A stretch of 64,000 bases of DNA from AV69 sp963742315 (GCA_963742315.1 CAVULE010000007.1:186001-250000), one strand, 5' to 3'; counted from the first letter of the stretch, positions 43,980 through 52,997 are shown. The notes: generated by a model not told the origin, from the letters alone. Program-made: numbers and translations.

Positions 43980-44064
43980 GTTGTAGCGCGTTTCTGTGAA
44001 ACGCCGAATCAATTAGACCGGTGTCTGACACTGACGTTCTACAATTACCTCGGGCAGGCCTATC

Positions 44065-44145
44065 TGTCATTCCGAGCGGAGTCGAGGAATCTCTAATTTT
44101 TAGAAGAGAATAGTTAGAGATGTCTCGACTTTCGCTCGACATGAC
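44065..44145. repeat. Dispersed inverted repeat, well conserved copy
   Basis: TGTCATTCCGAGCGGAGTCG (44065-) ... GGAATCTCTAA opposite TTAGAGATGTCTCGAC ... CTCGACATGAC (44145): long inverted repeat with arms of about 30 nt. Partial or degenerate copies lie at about 27149-27260, 30665-30825, 39939-40000 and 49408-49440. Confidence 0.7.
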
Positions 44146-44194
44146 AAAAACTAGCTTCGGTCTCACTCATGGAACCAACTCCCCTGCCGCGCCC

Positions 44195-44608
44195 ATGCCG
44201 CGGCCGAATTGGTTCGGACGAAATTGGAAATGGGTCGTACCGCTTGGTTGTCTTTTGCCCGTGCTTTTCGCGGGTGGATGCGGCCTCCTGACATTCTTGT
44301 TTGCAACCGGCATAATGAAACAATCGGATGCTTACAAAATCGCGCTCGCCCGCGCGCAAGCGAACCCAACTGTGATTGAAGCGATCGGTTCACCGATTTC
44401 GCAAACAGGAATCGTGTCGGGCAACAGCAATGTAAGTGGAGGCGTCGGCGAAGCGAATCTATCCATCCCGCTGAGCGGCCCTAAAGGAAAAGCGACGCTC
44501 TACGTCGAAGCGAAGAAGTCGGCAGACAGATGGTTCTTTCAAACGATGGTCGTCAAAATTGAAAAGACCGGTGAACGGATCGATTTGAATAAGCTGCCGC
44601 GCCAGTGA
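44195..44608 (+). CDS. Coa1-like cytochrome oxidase assembly domain protein
   Basis: About 137 residues: N-W-F-G-R-N-W-K-W-V-V-P, a single transmembrane helix (about 12-35), then a periplasmic domain (A-N-P-T-V-I-E-A-I-G-S-P-I, G-E-A-N-L-S-I-P-L-S-G-P-K-G-K-A-T-L-Y-V-E-A-K-K) of the Coa1 family. Coa1 assists assembly of cytochrome c oxidase in mitochondria; bacterial members are uncharacterised. An ATG at 44169 in another frame starts M-E-P-T-P-L-P, the N-terminus I recall for this family, so an indel between 44169 and 44195 is possible. Confidence 0.72.
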   Translation: MPRPNWFGRNWKWVVPLGCLLPVLFAGGCGLLTFLFATGIMKQSDAYKIALARAQANPTVIEAIGSPISQTGIVSGNSNVSGGVGEANLSIPLSGPKGKATLYVEAKKSADRWFFQTMVVKIEKTGERIDLNKLPRQ

Positions 44609-44612
44609 ATCC

Positions 44613-44723
44613 GGGTAGCGCACGCGTCTCGCGTGTTGGCGAAAGCGTCCCGGCTTTCGCGGACTTTCGGAAGATTGTTTCGGCGAGACGCCGAAACCAG
44701 CACGCGAGACGCGCGCGCTACCC
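44613..44723. mobile_element. MITE-like palindromic element, copy A
   Basis: Ends GGGTAGCGC and GCGCTACCC; inverted ends of about 26 nt match with two differences. Two inner hairpins are present (GCGAAAGCG...CTTTCGC and GTTTCGGCGAGACGCCGAAAC). It lacks about 19 nt found in copy B and lies in opposite orientation. Confidence 0.7.
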
Positions 44724-44759
44724 AATCTGCCGAACATCCGGCGCAGGTTTTATTCGCGG

Positions 44760-44858
44760 GTGTGGTCGCGAGTCGAGTTTTGGTCGGGCCAGGCCACCCG
44801 CATATACACCGACGGTTTTCATGTCATTGTCGAAGACAGCGAGCAATCTCTCGAATAG
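44760..44858 (+). other. Possible short coding remnant upstream of mrp
   Basis: The frame after the palindromic element reads W-S-R-V-E-F-W-S-G-Q-A-T-R-I-Y-T-D-G-F-H-V-I-V-E-D-S-E-Q then a stop, 12 nt before the mrp start. It looks protein-like but no family is known. It may be the 3' end of a gene displaced by the element. Confidence 0.25.
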
Positions 44859-44870
44859 CTTAATCACGAA

Positions 44871-45911
44871 ATGGGCGTTACCCAGGAACAAATCAAAAAC
44901 GCACTTAAGTCGGTAAAGTATCCCGGATTCAGTCGGGACATCGTCTCGTTCGGCTTGGTCAAGGACATTGTTTCGACCGGCGCCGAAACCCGCGTTCAAC
45001 TCGTGCTGACCACGAATGACCCGGCTGTGCCGCGTGCAATCAAAGCCGATGCTGAGAATGTCCTGCGCGGCCTGGGCTTGCCCGAACCGAAAGTCTTGAT
45101 CGACATTCACGCGCCGCCGGGCGGTGTCGGCAGCTCGGGAGTTGGCGCCACCCGGATTCCGGGAATCAAACACATCATAGCCATCGCCAGCGGGAAAGGC
45201 GGAGTGGGAAAATCGACCGTGGCAGCGAACCTGGCGGTCGCATTACAAAATGCCGGGGCGCGCGTCGGTATCTGCGATTGCGACATTTATGGCCCCAGTA
45301 TTTCGCTCATGTTCGGTTCGCGCGAGCAACCGATGGCGACGGAAGAAAACCGTATTCTGCCGATCGAACAATACGGATTGAAGTTAATGTCGATGGGATT
45401 TCTGCTCGATGACAGCTCACCGGCGATTTTGCGCGGGCCGATGGTAACGCGCTACACCCAGCAATTCCTGCGGCAGGTGGAATGGGGCGAACTCGATGTG
45501 CTCGTCCTCGATTTGCCGCCTGGCACCGGCGATATTCAACTTACCATCGTCCAAACCGTTGGTCTGGCGGGCGCGATTGTCGTAACCACGCCGCAAGAGG
45601 TGGCACTGATCGACGCGCGCAAGGCCGCAACCATGTTCGAGAAGGTAAACGTGCCCGTGCTCGGCCTAATCGAAAACATGAGCTACTTCGTTTCGCCGAG
45701 CGATCAGCGGCGTTACGAGATTTTTGGAAGCGGCGGCGGCGAACGCGAAGCAAAGCGATTGCGGGTGCCGCTGCTCGGACAAATCCCCATCGATATTGCG
45801 ACGCGGGAAGCGGGTGATCGCGGAATGCCGATCGCAGCGGAGGATCCGAATTCGGTTGTTGGAGCAGAATTCAATCGGATCGCGCGCGAGTTGTTAGCAA
45901 AGTTGAATTAG
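44871..45911 (+). CDS. apbC: Mrp/ApbC Fe-S cluster carrier ATPase
   Basis: 346 residues. Residues 1-85 form the MIP18/DUF59 domain. Then come deviant Walker A I-A-S-G-K-G-G-V-G-K-S-T, switch I C-D-C-D-I-Y-G-P-S, and Walker-B/switch L-D-L-P-P-G-T-G-D. The Cys pair common in many Mrp proteins for Fe-S is not obvious, but the DUF59 half and G-K-G-G-V-G-K are diagnostic. It carries Fe-S clusters to apoproteins; the sufCBD genes are 5-9 kb away. Confidence 0.92.
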   Translation: MGVTQEQIKNALKSVKYPGFSRDIVSFGLVKDIVSTGAETRVQLVLTTNDPAVPRAIKADAENVLRGLGLPEPKVLIDIHAPPGGVGSSGVGATRIPGIKHIIAIASGKGGVGKSTVAANLAVALQNAGARVGICDCDIYGPSISLMFGSREQPMATEENRILPIEQYGLKLMSMGFLLDDSSPAILRGPMVTRYTQQFLRQVEWGELDVLVLDLPPGTGDIQLTIVQTVGLAGAIVVTTPQEVALIDARKAATMFEKVNVPVLGLIENMSYFVSPSDQRRYEIFGSGGGEREAKRLRVPLLGQIPIDIATREAGDRGMPIAAEDPNSVVGAEFNRIARELLAKLN

Positions 45912-46097
45912 CCGGCCGCCGATCGGGACGCGGTTTTCGCATTTTTCAACACGCAGGCTTTTGAAAGAGGGATTGGCGGGCCAGCAGGTTCTATTCAACA
46001 TGTTGATTCGCTGGCACTTGTGAGAAGAGATCAATAGGTATGGCCTGTGCTACGTCTATGATTAATGAGATTGACCACAAGCCCCGTTTCCTTTCTT

Positions 46098-46346
46098 ATG
46101 AACAAAGACCTTCCGATGCGAGTTTCCGCAGAAGATCAGCCGCAGTTCGTTAAGAACTCCGTTCTTTACAAGGAGTTCCTGGCGGAGCGCGAAGAGATTT
46201 TGAAACACAAGTGGATCGAGAGCGAGAAAGCCGGATCCGATATCGGCTTCGAAAAAGCGCTGCTCGATTGGATTGTTAGGCACCGTTCGAACTGGCGACA
46301 AAAACGCTTGAAAGAAGGCCGGGGTCCGGTGCAAGCTATCGCCTGA
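46098..46346 (+). CDS. Small conserved-looking protein
   Basis: About 82 residues: F-L-A-E-R-E-E-I-L-K-H-K-W-I-E-S-E-K-A-G-S-D-I-G-F-E-K-A-L-L-D-W-I-V-R-H-R-S-N-W-R. I recall this helix-rich motif in proteins of Verrucomicrobiota and Planctomycetota, of unknown role. The start could also be ATG 46116 or upstream at 46065; no clear ribosome binding site helps. It precedes pyrR by 52 nt. Confidence 0.6.
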   Translation: MNKDLPMRVSAEDQPQFVKNSVLYKEFLAEREEILKHKWIESEKAGSDIGFEKALLDWIVRHRSNWRQKRLKEGRGPVQAIA

Positions 46347-46398
46347 TTATTTTCAGTTTCCTCCTTTAAGGCGATCCTGCGAGGTCGCGAAGGAAGGC

Positions 46399-46962
46399 AT
46401 GAACGAAAAGAAGACAAATACTTCGTCGGATAGGTCCATCCTGGTGATGGACGCGGCAGCCATTCGACGCGCGCTGCGGCGAATCGCGCACGAAATCGTC
46501 GAGCGTAACCCCGATCTAGATCAAATCGTCCTCGCCGGTATTCCGTCGCGCGGAAATGAGATCGCGCGCCGCATTGCTGATACCATTTCCGCGATTGAGA
46601 AGGTTACCGTCCCAGTTGGAACAATTGATGTGGCGATGCACCGCGATGATGTTGGGACGCGGACGGAACTGCCCGTCGTGCGCGCGTCCACTCTCCCACT
46701 TCCGCTGGAAAAACGCACGGTCATTATCGTTGACGACGTCCTTTTCACCGGCCGCACCGTCCGCGCGGCGATGGACGCAATTACGTCCTTTGGTCGGCCG
46801 GCGAAGATCCAGCTCGCCGTCCTAATCGATCGCGGCCATCGCGAATTGCCGATTCGGGCGGATTACGTCGGGAAAAATTTACCGACCGCGCCGGACGAAA
46901 AAGTACGGCTGCGGCTGGGAGAAGAGGAGTCGAACGAAGGCGTTTGGCTGGTGAAAGAATGA
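46399..46962 (+). CDS. pyrR: Bifunctional pyrimidine regulator/UPRTase PyrR
   Basis: 187 residues with the PRPP-binding motif V-I-I-V-D-D-V-L-F-T-G-R-T-V-R-A-A-M-D-A, an N-terminal R-A-L-R-R-I-A-H-E-I-V-E-R-N and a substrate region V-G-T-I-D-V-A-M-H-R-D-D. PyrR is an RNA-binding attenuator protein with uracil phosphoribosyltransferase activity. No PyrR-type terminator/anti-terminator leader is seen upstream (46347-46398). It is the first gene of pyrR-pyrB-pyrC, interrupted by a palindromic element. Confidence 0.93.
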   Translation: MNEKKTNTSSDRSILVMDAAAIRRALRRIAHEIVERNPDLDQIVLAGIPSRGNEIARRIADTISAIEKVTVPVGTIDVAMHRDDVGTRTELPVVRASTLPLPLEKRTVIIVDDVLFTGRTVRAAMDAITSFGRPAKIQLAVLIDRGHRELPIRADYVGKNLPTAPDEKVRLRLGEEESNEGVWLVKE

Positions 46963-47002
46963 GCGCGCCCGAATTTCAAGATCGGTACCGCCTCGGGAGT
47001 TC

Positions 47003-47132
47003 GGGTAGCGCACGCGTCCCGCGTGTCGGTTTCGGCGTCTCGCCGAAACAGTCTTTTCCAGAAGATCCCATTCCGAAGAAAGTCCGCGAAAGCGAGACGC
47101 TTTCGCCAACACGCCGGACGCGCGCGCTACCC
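47003..47132. mobile_element. MITE-like palindromic element, copy B, with 7-bp flanking repeat
   Basis: Ends GGGTAGCGC and GCGCTACCC with about 26-nt inverted ends. Inner hairpins are GTTTCGGCGTCTCGCCGAAAC and GCGAAAGCG...CGCTTTCGC. It is flanked by GGAGTTC on both sides (46996-47002 and 47133-47139), as expected of a target-site duplication. It lies in the pyrR-pyrB gap. Confidence 0.75.
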
Positions 47133-47158
47133 GGAGTTCTGGCGCGCCGGACTTGCTT

Positions 47159-48091
47159 ATGACTACTACGCGCTGGAACCGCAAAGATTTGCTCGGGCTG
47201 CGCGAGTTGTCGGTCGATGAAATCAACCTCGTCCTCGACACCGCCGATGCCTTCAAGCAAGTCGGCACACGCGAAATCAAAAAGGTGCCGGCACTGCGCG
47301 GGAAAACGCTGGTAAATTTTTTTGTCGAACCAAGTACCCGCACCCGCACTTCCTTCGAGCTGGCGGCGTTTCGATTGAGCGCGGACGTGATTAATATCTC
47401 CGCCGCGACTTCGAGCTTGAGCAAAGGCGAGACCTTGAAAGACACCGCCAAGATTCTCGAAGCAAATCATGTCGATATTATTGTCCTGCGTCACAGTTCG
47501 GCCGGCGCGCCCCAATTCCTGGCGGAGCGTTTACGCTCGAGTGTGATCAATGCCGGCGACGGTGCGCATGAACATCCCACCCAGGGTTTGCTCGACGCCT
47601 ATACCATTCGGGAAAAGAAAAAACGGATCGAAGGATTAAACGTTGCAATCATTGGCGACATTTTGTTTAGCCGGGTCGCACGTTCCAACATTTTCGCGCT
47701 GACGAAGCTTGGGGCCCGCGTCACTCTCGTCGGCCCCAGCACCCTGCTCCCGCGCGATTTCGAAAAACTAGGTGTCACCATTTCCTACGACATCGATGAG
47801 GTCTTGCCGACGGTGGATGTGGTCAATCTTTTGCGCATTCAACACGAACGGCAGCGCAAGGAATATTTTCCCGGCATTGGCGAATACATCAGGCTTTTCG
47901 GTTTAACCAAGGAGCGCGGGAAATTGTTGAAGCCCGATTGTTTGATCATGCATCCCGGGCCGGTCAATCGCGGAGTGGAGATCGACAGTGAGCTGGCGGA
48001 TGGAAACCAGAGCGTCATTCTCGATCAAGTGACCAACGGTCTGGCCGTGCGTATGGCGGTCCTGTATTTGTGCGGAGGAATCGCTGCATGA
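47159..48091 (+). CDS. pyrB: Aspartate carbamoyltransferase catalytic chain PyrB
   Basis: 310 residues. Carbamoyl-phosphate site S-T-R-T-R-T-S-F-E, second loop S-L-S-K-G-E-T-L-K-D-T, H-P-T-Q-G-L-L-D-A, and G-D-I-L-F-S-R-V-A-R-S-N. It makes carbamoyl-aspartate. No regulatory chain (PyrI) is present. Its stop overlaps the pyrC start as ATGA. The frame also opens at TTG 47153; ATG 47159 is preferred. The MITE-like element sits 27 nt upstream, so its promoter or spacing may be altered. Confidence 0.95.
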   Translation: MTTTRWNRKDLLGLRELSVDEINLVLDTADAFKQVGTREIKKVPALRGKTLVNFFVEPSTRTRTSFELAAFRLSADVINISAATSSLSKGETLKDTAKILEANHVDIIVLRHSSAGAPQFLAERLRSSVINAGDGAHEHPTQGLLDAYTIREKKKRIEGLNVAIIGDILFSRVARSNIFALTKLGARVTLVGPSTLLPRDFEKLGVTISYDIDEVLPTVDVVNLLRIQHERQRKEYFPGIGEYIRLFGLTKERGKLLKPDCLIMHPGPVNRGVEIDSELADGNQSVILDQVTNGLAVRMAVLYLCGGIAA

Positions 48092-49407
48092 GCGCGACCA
48101 TTATTCGCAATGGCCGCATCATCGATCCGGTGAATGGCCGCGACTCAGTCGAGGATCTTTTCGTCGTCGACGGAAAAATCGCCAATCAATCGGCAGCCAA
48201 AAATCAGCAATCAAAAAGTGCTGAAATCGACGCGAGTGGACTCATCGTCGCCCCCGGTCTGATCGACATGCACGTTCATCTGCGCGAGCCAGGCTTTGCT
48301 CACAAGGAAACGATTGCGTCCGGTGCGCGAGCAGCGGCCGCGGGCGGATTCACCACCGTAGTTTGCATGCCCAACACTTTACCGGTGGCCGATAATCCGA
48401 GCACCATCACCTGGATCAGAGATCGGGCGCGCGATACCGCGAGCGTGCGCGTCCTGCCCACCGGTGCAATTTCGAAAAATCTCGAGGGCCTGGAGTTGGC
48501 CCCCATCGCCTCCATCGTCCAAAGTGGAGTGGTCGCGATCACGGACGACGGCAAATGCGTCCAAAATCACGAATTGATGCGGCGCGCGGTGGAGTACGCT
48601 CGCATGGTCGGGGTGCCCGTGCTGGACCATTGTCAGGATTACAATCTTGTCGGTAATGGGGTGGTCAACGAGGGCGAATGGAGCACGCTCCTGGGATTAT
48701 CAGGCTGGCCGGCTGCGGGCGAGGAAGCGATGGTGATGCGCAATATTTTGCTGGCCGAGCTTTGCGATCATCGCATTCACTGCCAGCACATCAGCGCGGC
48801 GGGAAGTGTCCGGTTAATTCGCGAAGCGCGGGCACGGGGAGTGAAGATTTCCGGCGAGGTTTGTCCGCATCATATCGCGCTGACGGATGCCGCCATTCAA
48901 AATTTCGATACCAATTGCAAGATGAACCCCCCGTTGCGGACGCAAGCGGACATTGAGGCGATTATCGAGGGAATTGCGGACGGAACCCTAACGATTCTTT
49001 GCAGCGATCATGCGCCGCACGCTGCCTTTGAAAAGGAAGTTGAATTCGATCAGGCGCCATTCGGAATTGTCGGGCTCGAAACCGAGCTCGGATTGTTCAT
49101 CGATATTCTGGTGCACAAACGGAAAGCGATTTCGATCAACCGGCTAATCGAGATGTTCACGGTGGAGCCGGCGAAGTTGCTGAAAATCGATGCGGGCACG
49201 TTGTCGATCGGTGTGAAGGCCGACATCACGCTGATCGATCCAGAAATTGAATGGACGGCTAGAACAAGCGAATCGCTGTCGCGCAATACTCCGTTTGATG
49301 GCTGGAAACTGAAGGGGCGCGCGGTCCGCACGATCGTAGACGGCGAAACTGTTTTTGTCATGCCGCGCGAAGCCGAGGAGTCTCTCGCTATCCAGAAGAC
49401 GAATTAG
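48088..49407 (+). CDS. pyrC: Dihydroorotase PyrC (type I)
   Basis: 439 residues. Metal motif M-H-V-H-L-R-E-P-G, Asp/His sites in V-L-D-H-C-Q, Q-H-I-S-A-A-G-S, and the catalytic Asp in L-C-S-D-H-A-P-H. It closes carbamoyl-aspartate to dihydroorotate. ATG 48088 overlaps the pyrB stop. The frame is intact throughout. Confidence 0.95.
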   Translation: MSATIIRNGRIIDPVNGRDSVEDLFVVDGKIANQSAAKNQQSKSAEIDASGLIVAPGLIDMHVHLREPGFAHKETIASGARAAAAGGFTTVVCMPNTLPVADNPSTITWIRDRARDTASVRVLPTGAISKNLEGLELAPIASIVQSGVVAITDDGKCVQNHELMRRAVEYARMVGVPVLDHCQDYNLVGNGVVNEGEWSTLLGLSGWPAAGEEAMVMRNILLAELCDHRIHCQHISAAGSVRLIREARARGVKISGEVCPHHIALTDAAIQNFDTNCKMNPPLRTQADIEAIIEGIADGTLTILCSDHAPHAAFEKEVEFDQAPFGIVGLETELGLFIDILVHKRKAISINRLIEMFTVEPAKLLKIDAGTLSIGVKADITLIDPEIEWTARTSESLSRNTPFDGWKLKGRAVRTIVDGETVFVMPREAEESLAIQKTN

Positions 49408-49520
49408 TTAGAGATGTCTCGACTGCGCTCGACATGACAGAAGGGCTGTAGCGGCGGTATACCTGTCTCGCCGTAGTGGACGCAGGCGGATGACGGCCTA
49501 TTGCGCGATGGCTTGGTATA
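49408..49520. repeat. Repeat stretch after pyrC
   Basis: TTAGAGATGTCTCGACTGCG...CTCGACATGACAG (49408-49440) is one arm of the dispersed inverted repeat; a GTAGCGGCGG-type piece follows (49447-). No gene. Confidence 0.5.
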
Positions 49521-49523
49521 CGA

Positions 49524-49970
49524 CTATTGATAGCCGCCGTGGATGTAGCTTTCGAGATGCTCGATCGTCGCGCTTTGGGTTGAGATGATGTGTTTCACCA
49601 GATCGCCGATAGAAAGAACCCCGCGCAGTTTTCCATCATCGACCACCGGCAAATGCCGGATGCGCTTTTCCGTCATCAAACGCATACATTTCTCCACTGG
49701 CTCGTTTGAACTCGTGATAGTCACATCGCGCGACATGATTTCGTCTACCCGCGTTTCTCGTGAGCGCTTGCCGCGCAGAAAAACTTTGCGGGTGTAATCG
49801 CGCTCGGAAATGATCCCAAGCAATTCCTCTCCCCGGATCACCAGCAAGGCGCCGACGTTTTTTGCGGCCATCATCTCGATGGCTTCGAAAACCAAGGCGT
49901 CGGGCGCAATAGAATAAATCTCTGTTCCCTTTTGGTTAAGAATTGCGCCAATTGTTCCGCCTACGTCCAT
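49524..49970 (-). CDS. Twin CBS-domain protein
   Basis: 148 residues with two CBS repeats: I-Y-S-I-A-P-D-A-L-V-F-E-A-I-E-M-M, N-V-G-A-L-L-V, G-I-I-S-E-R-D-Y; then R-V-D-E-I-M-S-R-D-V, R-H-L-P-V-V-D-D-G-K-L-R-G-V-L-S-I-G-D-L-V. Such proteins bind adenine nucleotides and sense energy state. The partner is not known. A longer open frame begins at TTG 49976; ATG 49970 is chosen. Confidence 0.88.
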   Translation of the reverse strand: MDVGGTIGAILNQKGTEIYSIAPDALVFEAIEMMAAKNVGALLVIRGEELLGIISERDYTRKVFLRGKRSRETRVDEIMSRDVTITSSNEPVEKCMRLMTEKRIRHLPVVDDGKLRGVLSIGDLVKHIISTQSATIEHLESYIHGGYQ

Positions 49971-50065
49971 GATCAAACAAGCGGCTGCGTCTAACGAGCC
50001 GGAGGTCCAGAGTAGGACGCCGGGAAACCCAGCGCAAGATTTTTAGCGACCGATCGAAGGCAAAT

Positions 50066-50160
50066 GCGGCAGAGGGCTGCCGCAGTCCAAAAGCTGGCGC
50101 TTGCTCGCATCGTCCTCGGAAACTCGCGAAGCGTCTTGGAGTGCGACAGCCCTCTGTCGC
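50066..50160. repeat. REP-like palindromic element
   Basis: GCGGCAGAGGGCTGCCGC...GTCCAAAAGCTGGCGC opposite GAAGCGTCTTGGAGTGCGACAGCCCTCTGTCGC. Arms of about 26 nt pair with several mismatches, enclosing a 30-nt centre. It lies between the CBS gene and sufD. Confidence 0.6.
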
Positions 50161-50199
50161 TTTTGCAAGATCACGCCAGGCCAGCCGCCGGACGGTCAC

Positions 50200-51543
50200 C
50201 TAGCTTTGCGCAAACTTCTCTTGAATCAGCTGCTCCAGATACGCAGTAATCGCAGGTTGATCGAGGCGCTGGACGACTTCGTTCAGGAAACCGGTGACGA
50301 TGAGGTGCTGGGCGACCTTCACCGGAATGCCGCGGGTGCGGAGATAGAAGAGTTCGTCTTCATCGATTTGGCCGCTGGTGGCGCCGTGGGTGCAACGGAC
50401 GTTGTCGGCCAAAATTTCGAGCCCGGGCATCGAGTTCGCTTCGGCGTCATCGCTTAAGAGAAGATTGCGGACTTTTTGATAGGCGTCAGTGAAATGGGCG
50501 TGCGGTTCGACCCGGATCAATCCACCAAAGGTGGTGCGGGCCCGATCATCGAGCGCGTTTTTGTAAAGGAGATCGCTAGCCGTGTGGGGCGAGACGTGGT
50601 CCTGCAAGGTGCGCGCATCGAATTCCTGTTTGCCATGAGCGATGGCGACCGCCAGTAAATCGCTGCGCGCGCCTTCCCCAACGAGGCGGCTCAAACTTTC
50701 GAAGCGCGAATAACTCCCGCCCAGATGCAGATTCAAACTCATAGCCGAGGCGTCGCGCTCCACGCTGGTCGCATTAATTTGCAATGCGGTCACGTTCTCG
50801 TTCCAGCGTTGCGCGCAAATATACTTCACCGTCGCTCCACGTCCCGCGATCAAATCATTCACTCCGCATGCAAAGCCGCGAGCGGTCTGGTCGAACGACC
50901 GGAAATGTTCGATCACGGTGACTTTTGACCTTTCATCCGCGACCAAAAGCAGATGCGGAAAGACCGCTGCATTTTCATCAACCAGCCAATGAAAAATTTC
51001 GATTGGCAGGTCGAGTTCGACGGCGCGCGGCACATAAATGAAAACGCCGGCCCGGACCTGGGCCCGATGGAGGGCAGCAAATTTTGCCGAACCGAGTGCG
51101 GCCGGCTGGGCCATGAAATGTTTGCGCACCAGATCTTCGTGCTCGATCAGCGCTCGCTCAAGCGGTTGAAAAATCACTCCGGCCCGGCGTAACGATTCCG
51201 GAAGGGCGTCGCGCTCGAGGAGTTGATCGTTCCCGAAAATCAGACGCCCCGATTTGCCGTTGAGCACCGCCGATCGTTCGAGGATTTCAGCCTGTTCATT
51301 ATCGGACAGCGCATCCCCGAATCGATAAGGTGAGAGGTCGAGCGCATCGACGTTGGAAAAACGCCACGCCTGATCTTTGCGCGTCGGATTGCGCATCGTG
51401 GAAAATTCGCGCCATCCTTGTTTCCGTTGTCGCCGAAACCACAGCGGGAGATTACCCGCATCGGGTTGCGGCGCGGAGGTGATGGTCGAATTTACGTCCG
51501 GCGATTGTGTCACTTCCTCAAGGACAGCAGTTCCGTGGCTCAT
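50200..51543 (-). CDS. sufD: Fe-S assembly protein SufD
   Basis: 447 residues with the SufBD beta-helix core: R-V-G-E-x-like N-term, V-F-I-Y-V-P-R-A-V, and C-terminal H-T-A-S-D-L-L-Y-K, F-T-D-A-Y-Q-K-V-R-N-L-L-L-S-D-D-A-E-A-N, P-G-L-E-I-L-A-D-N-V-R-C-T-H-G-A-T. Partner of SufB and SufC in the scaffold complex. 33 nt after sufB on the same strand. Confidence 0.94.
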   Translation of the reverse strand: MSHGTAVLEEVTQSPDVNSTITSAPQPDAGNLPLWFRRQRKQGWREFSTMRNPTRKDQAWRFSNVDALDLSPYRFGDALSDNEQAEILERSAVLNGKSGRLIFGNDQLLERDALPESLRRAGVIFQPLERALIEHEDLVRKHFMAQPAALGSAKFAALHRAQVRAGVFIYVPRAVELDLPIEIFHWLVDENAAVFPHLLLVADERSKVTVIEHFRSFDQTARGFACGVNDLIAGRGATVKYICAQRWNENVTALQINATSVERDASAMSLNLHLGGSYSRFESLSRLVGEGARSDLLAVAIAHGKQEFDARTLQDHVSPHTASDLLYKNALDDRARTTFGGLIRVEPHAHFTDAYQKVRNLLLSDDAEANSMPGLEILADNVRCTHGATSGQIDEDELFYLRTRGIPVKVAQHLIVTGFLNEVVQRLDQPAITAYLEQLIQEKFAQS

Positions 51544-51575
51544 TTTGCGAGACCGAAAATGCGCGGTGAGCTGAA

Positions 51576-52985
51576 TTACCCGACCGAGCCTTCCATTTCG
51601 AGCTCGATCAACCGCTTGAGCTCGACCGAATATTCCATCGGAAATTGGCGGACGAGATCGTTAACAAATCCGTTCACGCTCAGACTCATGGCTTGCGCTT
51701 CACTCAGGCCGCGCTGTTGCATGTAAAAGATCTGGTCGGACGAAACCTGCGACACGCTCGCTTCATGTTGCACAGAATTGCCGGTCCCACGGACGGTGAT
51801 AGCTGGGTAGGTGTCGGTGCGCGAGGTCGCGTTGATAAGAAGGGCATCGCACTCGGTGTTGTTCTTGCAATTCTTGAGATGTTTCGGCACGTGGACAAGC
51901 CCGCGATAAGTGGCGCGCCCAGTCCCGATCGAAATCGATTTCGAAATGATGTTCGATGTCGTTTCATCGGCGGCGTGGATCATTTTCGCGCCCGTATCCT
52001 GATGCTGGCCGTTATTAGCCAGCGCGATCGACAGCACTTCGCCCCGCGACCTCCGTCCTTTCAACACCACCCCGGGATATTTCATGGTCAGTCGTGAACC
52101 GATATTGCAGTCGATCCATTTGATCTCGGATTCCTCATGCGCAAGCCCGCGTTTGGTCACAAGATTAAAAACGTTGGGCGACCAGTTTTGCACAGTGATG
52201 TATTGGAGCTTCGCGCCTTTGAGCGCGATGAGCTCGACGACCGCGCTGTGCAAGGTGGCGGTGTTGAACTTCGGGGCGGTGCAACCTTCCATGTAAGTCA
52301 GCTCGGAGCCTTCGTCGCAAATGATGAGCGTGCGCTCGAATTGACCGAAGTTCTCCGCGTTGATGCGAAAGTAGGCTTGGAGTGGATGTTTCACTTTCAC
52401 GCCTGGTGGCACGTAAATGAAGGAGCCGCCGCTGAAAACCGCGGAGTTCAGTGCAGAAAATTTGTTGTCCCCAGTCGGAATTACTTTCCCAAACCATCGC
52501 CGGAAAATTTCCGGATGCTCCTTTAAACCTTCGGTTGAGCCGACAAAGATCACGCCCTGTTCGCCGACTGCTTTCTTGATGTTGGAGTAGACCGCTTCGC
52601 TATCGAATTGCGCTTCCACGCCGGCGAGAAATTTGCGCTCCTGTTCCGGAATACCGAGGCGCTCGAAGGTCCGCTTTACGTCTTCGGGAACTTCGTCCCA
52701 CGAACGCGTCGCGCGCTGACCTTGCGCCAGATAATAACGAATCTTATTGAAATCGATCGCTTCAAGATCCTTGCTTGCCCAGTGCGTGGGCAGCGGCTTG
52801 CTTTCGAAAGTTTGCAACGCCTTCAATCGAAATTCTCGGACCCAATCCGGGTCCTGTTTCACGTCGGAGATATATTTCACGACGCGCTCATCGAGACCGA
52901 CCCCGGCGTCGTAGCCGTAATCAACCTTGTAGTGAAAGTCGCCAACGTCGCGATCGATATTGACAGCTGAAGTATCCGTTTTCAT
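51576..52985 (-). CDS. sufB: Fe-S assembly scaffold SufB
   Basis: 469 residues: Y-N-x-like W-x-R-E-F-R-L-K-A-L, I-R-Y-Y-L-A-Q-G, S-F-I-Y-V-P-P-G-V, C-N-I-G-S-R-L-T-M-K-Y-P-G-V, and R-T-D-T-Y-P-A-I-T-V, V-Q-H-E-A-S-V-S-Q-V-S-S-D-Q-I-F-Y-M-Q-Q-R-G-L-S. SufB assembles nascent 4Fe-4S clusters with SufC ATPase and SufD. Start ATG 52985, 13 nt after sufC. Confidence 0.95.
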   Translation of the reverse strand: MKTDTSAVNIDRDVGDFHYKVDYGYDAGVGLDERVVKYISDVKQDPDWVREFRLKALQTFESKPLPTHWASKDLEAIDFNKIRYYLAQGQRATRSWDEVPEDVKRTFERLGIPEQERKFLAGVEAQFDSEAVYSNIKKAVGEQGVIFVGSTEGLKEHPEIFRRWFGKVIPTGDNKFSALNSAVFSGGSFIYVPPGVKVKHPLQAYFRINAENFGQFERTLIICDEGSELTYMEGCTAPKFNTATLHSAVVELIALKGAKLQYITVQNWSPNVFNLVTKRGLAHEESEIKWIDCNIGSRLTMKYPGVVLKGRRSRGEVLSIALANNGQHQDTGAKMIHAADETTSNIISKSISIGTGRATYRGLVHVPKHLKNCKNNTECDALLINATSRTDTYPAITVRGTGNSVQHEASVSQVSSDQIFYMQQRGLSEAQAMSLSVNGFVNDLVRQFPMEYSVELKRLIELEMEGSVG

Positions 52986-52997
52986 CTCTATTAATAA

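Noticed and set aside
46347..46398. PyrR-type attenuator before pyrR
   Set aside because: Gap is too short and has no alternative stem-loops or T run.
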